Below, piece by piece: positions 36,195 to 46,836 of a stretch of 60,149 nt of DNA (position 1 is the first letter of the stretch; each line of letters opens with the position of its first letter). A program made the position numbers and the translations under genes. The notes beneath the pieces are model-generated. The model made no database searches. It was not told where the DNA came from and worked only from the letters and a program-made list of their open reading frames with translations. Source of the stretch: Klebsiella pneumoniae (GTDB lineage: Bacteria; Pseudomonadota; Gammaproteobacteria; Steroidobacterales; Steroidobacteraceae); contig CAMAQZ010000007.1 of the NCBI GenBank assembly GCA_945860725.1, forward strand, positions 1 through 60,149, written 5' to 3'.

Positions 36195-37430
36195 ATGGCA
36201 CGCAAGACGGACAGACAGTTGATCGTCGGACTCGATATCGGGACCTCGAAAGTGGTGGCGTTGGTCGGTGAGATCGCCGAGGACGGCAGCATCGAGCTCA
36301 TCGGCATCGGTACCCAGCCTTCGCGCGGCCTCAAGCGCGGCATGGTGGTGGACATCGAGTCGACCACGCAGTCGATCCAGCGTGCGGTCGAGGAAGCCGA
36401 ACTGATGGCCGGCTGCGAGATCCACTCGGTCTACGCCGGCATCGCGGGCAGTCATATCCGCAGCCTCAACTCGCACGGTGTGGTCGCTATACGCGACAGG
36501 GAGATCGGGCAAGCCGACATCGAGCACGTGGTCGACGCTGCCAAGGCGGTGGCGATCCCAGCCGACCAGAAGATCCTGCATGTCCTGCCGCAGGAGTTCA
36601 TCATCGATGGGCAAGAGGGTATCCGGGCGCCGGTCGGTATGTCCGGCGTGCGGCTCGAAGCCAAGGTGCACATCGTCACCGGCGCCGAGAGCGCCGCGCA
36701 GAACATCGTGAAGTGCATCCAGCGCTGCGACTTGGCGGTCGACGACATCGTGCTCGAACCGTTGGCATCGTCCTATGCGGTGCTCACGCAGGACGAGAAG
36801 GACCTCGGTGTCTGCTTGGTGGACATCGGCGGTGGGACCACGGATATCGCTGTGTTCTCGCATGGCGCAATCCGGCACACCGCGGTGATCCCGATCGCGG
36901 GCGATCAGGTCACCAACGACATCGCCATCTCGATGCGCACGCCGACGGTGAATGCCGAGGAGATCAAGCTGCGTTGGGCCTGCGCGCTCTCGCAGCTCGC
37001 CCGTTCAGAGGAGACCATCGAGGTGCCGAGCGTCGGTGATCGGCCGGCCCGTCGCCTGACCCGGCAGACCTTGGCCGAGATCGTCGAGCCGCGCTATGCC
37101 GAGCTGTTCGGCCTGGTGGCCGAGGAGCTGCGCCGCAGCGGTTTCGATGAATCGGTCGCGGCGGGCATCGTCATCACCGGCGGCAGCGCCCGCATGGAAG
37201 GAGCTATCGAGCTCGCCGAAGAGATCTTCCATCGCCCCGTGCGCCTAGGCATACCGACGGGTGTGCGCGGCCTCGGTGATGTCACGGGCTCGCCGATCCA
37301 CGCGACCGGGGTCGGCTTGCTGCTCTATGCACGCGACCATTACACGCCCGGCCGACGCACCGGTGGTATCGCCGGCGGTACGCGATCGGCGCTCGATCGG
37401 ATGAAAAGTTGGTTCCAAGGCAATTTTTGA
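36195..37430 (+). CDS. ftsA: Cell division protein FtsA
   Basis: FtsA is the actin-like ATPase that tethers FtsZ to the membrane. The 411-residue protein has the phosphate-1 motif VGLDIGTSKVVALVGE, the 1C domain with GMVVDIESTTQSIQRA, phosphate-2 LVDIGGGTTDIAVF, and adenosine-binding IVITGGSARMEG. The C-terminal amphipathic helix RSALDRMKSWFQGNF is the membrane-targeting sequence. It starts 9 bases after ftsQ with only a weak, A-rich ribosome site (GACGAAAAATT). Confidence 0.97.
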   Translation: MARKTDRQLIVGLDIGTSKVVALVGEIAEDGSIELIGIGTQPSRGLKRGMVVDIESTTQSIQRAVEEAELMAGCEIHSVYAGIAGSHIRSLNSHGVVAIRDREIGQADIEHVVDAAKAVAIPADQKILHVLPQEFIIDGQEGIRAPVGMSGVRLEAKVHIVTGAESAAQNIVKCIQRCDLAVDDIVLEPLASSYAVLTQDEKDLGVCLVDIGGGTTDIAVFSHGAIRHTAVIPIAGDQVTNDIAISMRTPTVNAEEIKLRWACALSQLARSEETIEVPSVGDRPARRLTRQTLAEIVEPRYAELFGLVAEELRRSGFDESVAAGIVITGGSARMEGAIELAEEIFHRPVRLGIPTGVRGLGDVTGSPIHATGVGLLLYARDHYTPGRRTGGIAGGTRSALDRMKSWFQGNF

Positions 37431-37439
37431 TAATAGAAT
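37409..37439 (+). promoter_or_regulatory. Possible ftsZ promoter at the ftsA end
   Basis: An AT-rich island at the end of ftsA contains TTGGTT at 37409-37414 and TAGAAT at 37434-37439, spaced by 19; an alternative -10, GATAAT, is at 37429-37434. Extra ftsZ promoters in this location are common. The spacing is not ideal, so this is tentative. AGGAGA at about 37450 is the ftsZ ribosome site. Confidence 0.35.
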
Positions 37440-37460
37440 CCAGCAAACAGGAGACGCCGC

Positions 37461-38726
37461 ATGTTCGAACTCATGGACGCATACAGCCAGAGCGCAGTCA
37501 TCAAGGTGCTGGGTATCGGTGGGGGTGGCGGAAACGCCGTCGCGCACATGGTGCACAGCGGCATCGAGGGCGTGGAGTTCATGTGCATCAACACCGATGC
37601 GCAGGCGCTCAAGCACTCCTCGGTCAAGACCACGCTGCAGATCGGCTCGGCCATCACTAAGGGCCTCGGTGCCGGCGCGAACCCTGAGGTCGGCCGTCAG
37701 GCCGCCATGGAAGACCGCGACCGCATCGTGCAGATGATCCAGGGCTGCGACATGCTGTTCCTCACCGCCGGCATGGGCGGCGGCACCGGCACTGGCGCGG
37801 CACCGGTCGTGGCACAGATCGCCCGCGAGATGGGCATCCTCACGGTCGCCGTCGTCACCCGTCCCTTCAACATGGAAGGTGGCAAGCGCGCGATGGTCGC
37901 CGACCAGGGCATGCAAGAGCTCGCCCGTACCGTCGACTCCCTCATCACGATCCCGAACCAGAAGCTGCTCACTGTGCTCGGTCCCAAGACCACGCTGCTC
38001 GATGCCTTCAAGAGCGTGAACAGCGTGCTGCAGGGCGCCGTGCAGGGCATCGCCGACCTCATCACCCGCCCCGGCCTCATCAATGTCGACTTCGCCGACG
38101 TGCGCACCGTTATGGGCGAGACCGGCATGGCCATGATGGGTTCGGGTTTCGCCAGCGGTGAGGATCGCGCCCGGGTCGCTGCGCAGATGGCGGTCTCCTC
38201 GCCGCTGCTCGAGGATGTGAACCTCGCGGGTGCGCGCGGCATATTGGTCAACGTCACCGCCGGGCTCGACCTCTCCATCGGCGAGTTCGAGGAGGTCGGC
38301 AACATCGTGCGCGAGTTCGCTTCCGAGGACGCGACGGTGGTGGTCGGCACGGTCATCGACCCTGAACTTAGCAACGAACTGCGCGTCACCGTGGTGGCCA
38401 CCGGGCTGGGTCGTCTTCAGCCTGCGGTGCTCCAAGCACCCATCGCCCAGCCTCGAGCAGCGGCTGCGGCCGGTGTCGCCGCCGCGTCGGCGGGTGGCCG
38501 CGGTGTCGGTGCGTTCGGCACCCAGGCAGCGCCCACCACCCCGGGCCTGCGCATCGCGGCGGCACGTCGGCCGGTCGCGGTCGCCACCAGCGACTACTCC
38601 AAGCTCGACGAACCGGCGATCAACCGGCTCGCCGCAGCGGCGGGTGATGGGCTGCGCCACGACGACCCGTCGGCTGACGAGGAGATCCTCGACATCCCGG
38701 CCTTCCTGCGCCGCCAGGCCGACTGA
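37461..38726 (+). CDS. ftsZ: Cell division protein FtsZ
   Basis: FtsZ is the tubulin-like GTPase that forms the division ring. The 421-residue protein has [17 protein letters not shown], the tubulin signature [15 protein letters not shown], and [11 protein letters not shown] (T7 loop NVDFAD). After a Gly/Ala/Pro-rich linker of about 60 residues the conserved tail [12 protein letters not shown] binds FtsA and ZipA/ZapD-type partners; zapD is in this window. A good AGGAGA lies upstream of ATG 37461. Confidence 0.98.
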   Translation: MFELMDAYSQSAVIKVLGIGGGGGNAVAHMVHSGIEGVEFMCINTDAQALKHSSVKTTLQIGSAITKGLGAGANPEVGRQAAMEDRDRIVQMIQGCDMLFLTAGMGGGTGTGAAPVVAQIAREMGILTVAVVTRPFNMEGGKRAMVADQGMQELARTVDSLITIPNQKLLTVLGPKTTLLDAFKSVNSVLQGAVQGIADLITRPGLINVDFADVRTVMGETGMAMMGSGFASGEDRARVAAQMAVSSPLLEDVNLAGARGILVNVTAGLDLSIGEFEEVGNIVREFASEDATVVVGTVIDPELSNELRVTVVATGLGRLQPAVLQAPIAQPRAAAAAGVAAASAGGRGVGAFGTQAAPTTPGLRIAAARRPVAVATSDYSKLDEPAINRLAAAAGDGLRHDDPSADEEILDIPAFLRRQAD

Positions 38727-38813
38727 GCCCGTCACTTTCCGGTAACATTCCGCGCTGCCGCCACGGCTGGCGCCTGCGGTCCGCGGGTGTCCGTTCCAGA
38801 GCGGGGAGAGACC

Positions 38814-39734
38814 ATGGTCGGCCAGCGTACGATCAAGAACATCATCCGCGCCTCGGGCGTCGGTCTGCACACCGGGAAGCAGATACTGATGACGGTGCGC
38901 CCCGCGGCGCCCGACACCGGCATCGTCTTCCGGCGTACCGATCTGCCCGAGCCGGTCGACATCCCCGCGCGCGCCGAGAACGTCGGCGAGACCACGCTCG
39001 GCACCTCGTTGATCTATGGCGATGCCAAGGTCTCCACCGTCGAGCATCTGCTCTCCGCGTTCGCCGGTCTCGGCATCGACAACGCTTTGGTCGAGGTCAG
39101 CGCGCCCGAAGTGCCGATCATGGACGGCAGCGCCGGTCCGTTCGTGTTCCTGCTGCAGTCGGCGGGCATCGAACAGCAGCGTACCCCCAAGCGTTTCATC
39201 CGCATCCGCAAGACCGTGCGCGTCGAGGACGGCGACAAGTGGGCGCAGTTCGACCCGTTCGACGGCTTCAAGGTCAATTTCGAGATCGAGTTCAACCACC
39301 CGATCTTCAAGCGCCGTGCGCAGCGCGCCACGATGGATTTCTCGACGACCTCGTTCCTCAAGGAGATCAGCCGCGCCCGCACCTTCGGCTTCATGCGCGA
39401 CCTCGAGTACATGCGCTCGCGCAACCTCGCGCTCGGCGGCAACCTCGAGAACGCCATCGTGCTCGATGATTCAAAGATATTGAACGAGGGTGGTCTTCGT
39501 TACGAGGACGAGTTCGTCAAGCACAAGATCCTCGATGCGATCGGCGACCTCTACCTGCTCGGCTACAGCCTCATCGGCGAGTTCACCGGCTTCAAGTCCG
39601 GTCACGGACTCAACAACCGGTTGTTGCGCACGCTGCTCGCAGACACCGATGCCTGGGAGGCAGTGGTCTTCGAGCGTCCGGAAGACGCGCCGATCTCCTA
39701 TGTGCGTGCGCCCGTCCTCGCAGCGGCGGGCTGA
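38814..39734 (+). CDS. lpxC: UDP-3-O-acyl-N-acetylglucosamine deacetylase
   Basis: LpxC catalyses the committed step of lipid A synthesis, a zinc-dependent deacetylation in the cytoplasm. ATG 38814 with GGGGAGAG just upstream gives 306 residues, matching E. coli (305). Zinc and catalytic residues are visible: [10 protein letters not shown] (His), [14 protein letters not shown] (His and Asp) and [14 protein letters not shown] (His). An upstream GTG at 38787 is in frame but less likely. An 87-base gap after ftsZ may hold a promoter. The 3' end overlaps dciA on the other strand by 37 bases. Confidence 0.96.
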   Translation: MVGQRTIKNIIRASGVGLHTGKQILMTVRPAAPDTGIVFRRTDLPEPVDIPARAENVGETTLGTSLIYGDAKVSTVEHLLSAFAGLGIDNALVEVSAPEVPIMDGSAGPFVFLLQSAGIEQQRTPKRFIRIRKTVRVEDGDKWAQFDPFDGFKVNFEIEFNHPIFKRRAQRATMDFSTTSFLKEISRARTFGFMRDLEYMRSRNLALGGNLENAIVLDDSKILNEGGLRYEDEFVKHKILDAIGDLYLLGYSLIGEFTGFKSGHGLNNRLLRTLLADTDAWEAVVFERPEDAPISYVRAPVLAAAG

Positions 39735-40084
39735 ACCCGCACCGCCCAACGGCTGATGCCGGGACTCGCGGCCTGCACGGCCTCCCAATGTTCCGCGATC
39801 GCGAATCGCAGGCGTGCGGACCATGCAGCGGACTCGGCGTATACCGTCAAGCCACCCTCGCGCTCGACGATCTGCGTGACCCGCGCGGCAAGTTCGGGCG
39901 ATAGTCGCCCCCCCAGGAACTCGCGCCAGAACGCCTCGCGCCCCGTCTGACGCCGGATGGCTTGCTGCAGGAGCCCGCTCCCAGCAAGCAAGTCATTGAT
40001 ACTATTCGGTTTTTTACCGGGACGCTGGCGCAATGGCCGGCGGATGACTTTCGATGGGTTGTGTCGTTCGGGGGGTTTCGGCAT
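39698..40084 (-). CDS. dciA: DciA-like protein (DUF721)
   Basis: The 128-residue protein has a DUF721 domain: a basic N-terminal tail followed by [20 protein letters not shown], resembling the KH-like DUF721 core. DciA loads or operates the replicative helicase DnaB in bacteria without DnaC. Its place next to lpxC and before secA on the opposite strand is common in gammaproteobacteria. The last 37 bases are antisense to the lpxC end. The assignment is by family and context; DciA proteins are poorly conserved. Confidence 0.8.
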   Translation of the reverse strand: MPKPPERHNPSKVIRRPLRQRPGKKPNSINDLLAGSGLLQQAIRRQTGREAFWREFLGGRLSPELAARVTQIVEREGGLTVYAESAAWSARLRFAIAEHWEAVQAASPGISRWAVRVQPAAARTGART

Positions 40085-40213
40085 AGTTGCGGCTCTTTAT
40101 CGTTCGGGTAGCCGGGATCGGCTGGCCTCGCTCAGGACATCGGGGGTAACTATGCCATCGTCCAAGACGGCGGACTGCGGGTTCCGCTCGGCTTCCCCTA
40201 CGGAGCCTCGAAA

Positions 40214-41125
40214 GTGAGCCTGTCGCTGCTTTGGCAGCGGGCATCGGGTGTCGTTCGGGTTGAGCTCTCCTCCCGACTGATGCTGGGCGTGACGGTATGC
40301 GGCGTCATGATGCTACTCGGCAGTGTCTTCTTCGCGGGCATCTCGCTCGGGCAGCGCGTCCAATTCCTCGGCGGCAACCCGGTCAGCCGCGCGCGCGCGG
40401 CGCTCCTGCAAAAGACGGAAGTGGCCGATCTGCGCCAGCAGTTGCAGGAGCGCGTCGATGCGCTCGCGGCGCGCATCGGTCAGGTCAACGCCCATATCCT
40501 GCGGCTTGATGTACTCGGTAAGCGCGTCGCCGATCTCGCCGACCTCGATTCACGCGAGTTCGATTTCGGTACCGCGCCTGCGACCGGTGGCCCGGAGGAG
40601 GAGTCCGGCCAGCCCGTCCAAGCGCCCGATATCACCCGTCTCATCGACGATCTCGAAGGTCGTCTCGAGCAGCGCACTTCCCAGCTCGGCGCGATCGAGC
40701 GGGTGCTGTTGCGTCAAGAACTGCGCGAACAGATCGTTCCGGACGGTCTGCCGGTGTTGCGCGGATTCCGCTCCTCCGGGTTCGGTTGGCGCCAAGACCC
40801 CTTCACCGGGCACTCCGCGCTGCACAAAGGTATCGATTTTGCGGGCAACCACGGCGATGCCATCATCGCGGTCGGCGCGGGTGTGGTGAGTTTCGCGGGC
40901 GTCAAGGATGGCTACGGGATCACCGTCGAAGTCACCCACGGCGACGGCTATGTCACCCGCTACGCCCATAATTCACAGCTCAACGTGCGGGTCGGGGAGA
41001 TGGTCAGCCGTGGCAAGCAGATCGCCCGGATGGGCTCCACGGGGCGATCGACCGGCACCCATCTGCATTTCGAAGTTCTGCGAAACGGGGCGCCCGTCAA
41101 CCCGTTGGCCTATATCGGGGGCTGA
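40214..41125 (+). CDS. M23 family metallopeptidase with coiled coil
   Basis: The 303-residue protein has one N-terminal transmembrane segment (about 22-45), a coiled-coil region (about 60-180), and a C-terminal LytM/M23 domain. Zinc ligands are visible: HKGIDFAGNHGD (His and Asp) and THLHFEV (HxH). M23 enzymes cut peptidoglycan cross-bridges; coiled-coil members may be activators such as EnvC/NlpD, but here the ligands are intact. GTG 40214 is chosen because CGGAG lies at 40201-40205 at good spacing. It sits between dciA and secA, as in Pseudomonas-type genomes. Confidence 0.9.
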   Translation: MSLSLLWQRASGVVRVELSSRLMLGVTVCGVMMLLGSVFFAGISLGQRVQFLGGNPVSRARAALLQKTEVADLRQQLQERVDALAARIGQVNAHILRLDVLGKRVADLADLDSREFDFGTAPATGGPEEESGQPVQAPDITRLIDDLEGRLEQRTSQLGAIERVLLRQELREQIVPDGLPVLRGFRSSGFGWRQDPFTGHSALHKGIDFAGNHGDAIIAVGAGVVSFAGVKDGYGITVEVTHGDGYVTRYAHNSQLNVRVGEMVSRGKQIARMGSTGRSTGTHLHFEVLRNGAPVNPLAYIGG

Positions 41126-41242
41126 TCCTTCAGGGTTTGGGTCGTCAGGCGGCCGCCCGCGCACCTCCCCAGACTTGCAATTCTGCGTGTCGGCCGCATA
41201 ACCCCGTAGAATATTGCTCCTTTTTCCTGGGGTTCCCCGCGC
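41126..41242 (+). promoter_or_regulatory. secA leader region with possible promoter
   Basis: This 117-base gap contains TTGCAA at 41175-41180 with CATAAC at 41197-41202 (16-base spacing), and another -10-like TAGAAT at 41207-41212. No secM-type upstream open frame is evident. Which element is used cannot be decided by eye. Confidence 0.3.
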
Positions 41243-43996
<2,754 letters not shown>

Positions 43997-44016
43997 GCGA
44001 CGCCGCGCGACCGATC

Positions 44017-44442
44017 GTGCCGGCTGTGCCGGCCGTGCCTGTCGTGGCCGCGGCGGTCGTTGATCGAGCCGGTGCGGTGCTCATCGCCCAACGCCCACCC
44101 GGCAAGCACTTGGCCGGTCGTTGGGAGTTCCCCGGGGGCAAGGTCGCAGCAGGTGAGCCCGATCTCATCGCCCTCGCGCGCGAGCTCGCCGAAGAGCTCG
44201 ATATCGATCTGTCGCGCGAGGCCGGCCCGCCCGAACATCTGCTCACGCTGCGCCATGATTATCCTGACCGCTGCATCGAGTTGCGCTGCTTCCTGGTACC
44301 GCACTTCGTCGGCGTCGCGCGGGCGCTCGACGGTCAACGCCTGAAGTGGGTCGCGCCCGCGGCGCTCGACGCCGAGGACATCCTCGAAGCGGACCGACCG
44401 TTCATCGAGACTTTGCAGCGACGCCTCGCTGTTGCAAGATGA
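44017..44442 (+). CDS. mutT: Nudix hydrolase, MutT-like
   Basis: From GTG 44017 the protein has about 141 residues; an earlier GTG at 43975 inside secA would give 155. It matches MutT, which hydrolyses oxidised dGTP to prevent mutation. The core reads RPPGKHLAGRWEFPGGKV followed by the Nudix box GX5EX7RELAEELDI. The box has Asp where the consensus has its last Gly (REUXEEXGU). It lies directly after secA, the usual mutT place, and its stop overlaps the aldehyde dehydrogenase start (ATGA). No yacG follows. Confidence 0.88.
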   Translation: MPAVPAVPVVAAAVVDRAGAVLIAQRPPGKHLAGRWEFPGGKVAAGEPDLIALARELAEELDIDLSREAGPPEHLLTLRHDYPDRCIELRCFLVPHFVGVARALDGQRLKWVAPAALDAEDILEADRPFIETLQRRLAVAR

Positions 44443-45899
44443 CCGCCATGGCAGTCGCCGATCCTGTGCAATCCTTCGCCGTCCGCAACCCGCGCACCGG
44501 ACGCCCTGATCATTGTTTCGAAGCCCCATCGGCCGCCGCGCTGACGGCGATGCTCATGGGGTTGCGAGCGGCACAGCCGGCGTGGGCTGCGGCGCCGCTC
44601 GCCCATCGCATCGAGGTGCTCGGCCGCTGGCGCGCAGAATGGCTGTCACGCGAGACCGAGATCGTCGCCGCGCTCGCTGCCGACACCGGTCGCCACCTGC
44701 TCGCGGTCAGCGAGTTCCACTCGGTGCTGGGCATGATCGACCGCTGGAGCCGGGTGGCACCCGCTCTTGCGCAGGAAGAGGACTTCCGTTCTGCGACGCT
44801 GCCCACCATCAGCTACCGCTCGCAGTATGTGCCGTATCCGCTGGTGGGCGTCATCAGCCCCTGGAACTTCCCGGTCGCGCTCTGCTTCATCGATGCGGTG
44901 CCTGCGTTGCTCGCCGGCTGTGCGGTGTTCGTGAAGCCGAGCGAGGTGACGCCGCGTTTCGCGATCCCCGCGATGCAGAGCATCGCCGCCGTCCCTGAGC
45001 TCGCTGCGGTGTTCCGCCTGCAGCCGGGCGGCCGCGAGACTGGTGAACAGCTCGTCGCCGCCGCGGATGTCGTCTGCTTCACGGGCAGCGTCGCCACCGG
45101 CCGCAAGGTCGCCGAGAACGCGGCGCGGCATTTCGTGCCGGCGTTCCTCGAACTCGGCGGCAACGATCCGCTGATCGTCACCGCGAGCGCCGATCTCGAT
45201 CGCGCCACGGATGTCGCGCTTCGCGCTACGTGTCTCGCCACCGGCCAGGCCTGCCAGAGCCTCGAGCGCGTCTATGTCGATCGTCGCATCGTCGCGCCCT
45301 TCATCGAGCGGCTCGTCGCGAAGGCGCAGCGCGTCGAGCCCAACTGGCCGGACATCCATGCGGGCACGATCGGACCCTTTATCTTTGGCCCGCAGGCCGA
45401 TACCGTCGCGGCGCAGCTCGCCGATGCGTGCGCCAAAGGTGCGCGCGTGCTCTGCGGCGGCGAGATCTTGGACCACGGCGGCAAGTGGTTGAGACCGACG
45501 GTGCTGGTCGATGTCGATCACTCGATGGCGATCATGACCGAAGAGACCTTTGGCCCTGTGATCCCCGTGATGCCCTTCGACACCGTTGAGGAGGCCATCG
45601 CGCTCGCTAACCATGGCGAGTACGGGTTGTCCGCGGCGGTGATCGCTGGCACCCTCGAAGAGGCCGAGGCTATCGGACGGCAGCTTGATGCCGGCGGCAT
45701 CAGCCTCAACGACGGCTCGCTCACCGCCATGTGCCACGAGGCCGAGAAACATTCTTTTAAACTGTCCGGGCTTGGCGGTTCGCGCATGGGCGCAGCCGGA
45801 TATCTCCGATTCTTCCGCCGCAAGGCGCTGATCCGCCAGCACGGTGCGCCCGCGACCCTTGACAGCCTCAACGAATCATTCGCCAGGAGCCGACCATGA
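44439..45899 (+). CDS. Aldehyde dehydrogenase family protein
   Basis: The 486-residue protein is an NAD(P)+-dependent aldehyde dehydrogenase. It has VGVISPWNFPVALCF, VKPSEVTP, the nucleotide-binding FTGSVATGRKV, the catalytic Glu in ELGGNDPLIV, and the nucleophilic Cys in ATGQACQSLERV, followed by MTEETFGPVIPV. Substrate cannot be told from sequence. The ATG at 44439 overlaps mutT, and its end overlaps the next small gene by 4 bases, so all three may be cotranslated. It marks the start of sequence that does not belong to the conserved secA-mutT-zapD neighbourhood. Confidence 0.9.
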   Translation: MTAMAVADPVQSFAVRNPRTGRPDHCFEAPSAAALTAMLMGLRAAQPAWAAAPLAHRIEVLGRWRAEWLSRETEIVAALAADTGRHLLAVSEFHSVLGMIDRWSRVAPALAQEEDFRSATLPTISYRSQYVPYPLVGVISPWNFPVALCFIDAVPALLAGCAVFVKPSEVTPRFAIPAMQSIAAVPELAAVFRLQPGGRETGEQLVAAADVVCFTGSVATGRKVAENAARHFVPAFLELGGNDPLIVTASADLDRATDVALRATCLATGQACQSLERVYVDRRIVAPFIERLVAKAQRVEPNWPDIHAGTIGPFIFGPQADTVAAQLADACAKGARVLCGGEILDHGGKWLRPTVLVDVDHSMAIMTEETFGPVIPVMPFDTVEEAIALANHGEYGLSAAVIAGTLEEAEAIGRQLDAGGISLNDGSLTAMCHEAEKHSFKLSGLGGSRMGAAGYLRFFRRKALIRQHGAPATLDSLNESFARSRP

Positions 45900-46276
45900 G
45901 CACCCAGGACCTCGGATTGCCCGACATCAGGATCGACCAGGACAGCCTCTACCGCGAGGAGACGTACACGGATCGGCGCGCCGGTACGCTGCGGCGTCTT
46001 GTGCCCGTGCTCGCCGACGGCTCGCCGGATGCTGCGCGGCCGGTGCTCTGGCTCGGCCAGACCCAGCTCATGACCCCGGGTGGCGTGCTGCCGCTCGGCT
46101 TCGAGATTGACGCGCCGGATCTCGCCTCGGCGATCGAGAAGTTCCCCGATGCCGTCAAGCAAGCGCTCGAGGACGCCATCGAGGAGGCGCAGCAGATGCG
46201 CCGCGAGTCCGCCTCGCGCATCGTCGTGCCGGACGCGGGTGGCATGCCCTCCTCGGGCAAGATCAAGTTCCCCTGA
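45896..46276 (+). CDS. Conserved hypothetical cytoplasmic protein
   Basis: This 126-residue protein has no recognised domain. It lacks a signal peptide or membrane segment and is acidic overall, with a central helix-rich stretch (EKFPDAVKQALEDAIEEAQQ). Similar small proteins, with SLYREETYTDRRAGTLRRL-like and LGQTQLMTPGGVLPL-like stretches, occur in other gammaproteobacteria as far as I recall, without known function. The ATG overlaps the aldehyde dehydrogenase stop by 4 bases, so the two are likely coupled. Confidence 0.8.
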   Translation: MSTQDLGLPDIRIDQDSLYREETYTDRRAGTLRRLVPVLADGSPDAARPVLWLGQTQLMTPGGVLPLGFEIDAPDLASAIEKFPDAVKQALEDAIEEAQQMRRESASRIVVPDAGGMPSSGKIKFP

Positions 46277-46279
46277 CGG

Positions 46280-46308
46280 TTGACCCGCCGCCGCGGCTTC
46301 GGTACGGT
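46280..46308 (+). promoter_or_regulatory. Probable promoter of the metal efflux operon
   Basis: TTGACC at 46280-46285 and TACGGT at 46303-46308 are spaced by exactly 17. Transcription would start close to 46315, the first ATG of the operon, implying a leaderless message or a later true start. No inverted-repeat operator typical of MerR or CopR was noticed. Confidence 0.45.
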
Positions 46309-46314
46309 GGCGGG

Positions 46315-46761
46315 ATGCTGCGCCGACTCCGAGCCTTTGCCGCCCGTGCACCGCGAGTGATCATCTCGCTGGTGATCGTGGCGTTCGCCTTACCGGCGCT
46401 CGCAGGGCCGCTCGCCTATTGCCTCGCGGGCGATGAAGGATCGCGCGTGGTCGCGGCAGCCAGCCACTGCGAGTCAACCGCGGATGCGACGGCGACCACG
46501 AAGCTGGCAACCACGAAGCCGGCGGCCACCGAACACCTGCCGGCGATCGACGAATCCGTCAACGCTTCGTCGGACTCGGCAGCGTGGGAGCCGGTCGTCC
46601 AGTCGTGTGGTCTGCTCGTCCATGCTGGCGGCATCGCGGCCCCGCTGCCCGAATTGCTGCCGTCACGCCTCGATGCGTACGGCGCCAACGCGCCGGATCA
46701 ATACTCGATGCGCAGTCTCGCCGGTGCTATCGCCGGCCGCTCCGCTCGTCTGCAGATCTAG
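46315..46761 (+). CDS. Small exported hypothetical protein of the metal efflux operon
   Basis: The 148-residue product is not recognised. It has a basic N-terminus and hydrophobic core (VIISLVIVAFALPALAG), so export or anchoring is likely. A low-complexity Thr/Ala/Lys region lies about 60-80. Three Cys residues (near 40, 52 and 101) and a few His could bind metal, but the pattern is not decisive. It lies just after a probable promoter and 75 bases ahead of the efflux adaptor gene; small exported proteins at the head of copper or zinc operons are common, which is suggestive only. Confidence 0.6.
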   Translation: MLRRLRAFAARAPRVIISLVIVAFALPALAGPLAYCLAGDEGSRVVAAASHCESTADATATTKLATTKPAATEHLPAIDESVNASSDSAAWEPVVQSCGLLVHAGGIAAPLPELLPSRLDAYGANAPDQYSMRSLAGAIAGRSARLQI

Positions 46762-46836
46762 GCCGATCTCACCGCTGATGTCGAATGCCGGTCCCTCACG
46801 GGGCCTCGTCCGAAGTTGCCGTGTCCGAGGTCTGCC

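Noticed and set aside
38727-38813. Terminator-like GC-rich sequence between ftsZ and lpxC
   Set aside because: No extended complementary arms and no T tract; left as an unassigned 87-base gap.
37245-39299. 684-codon minus-strand frame across ftsZ and lpxC
   Set aside because: Antisense shadow of two core genes; no recognisable domain.
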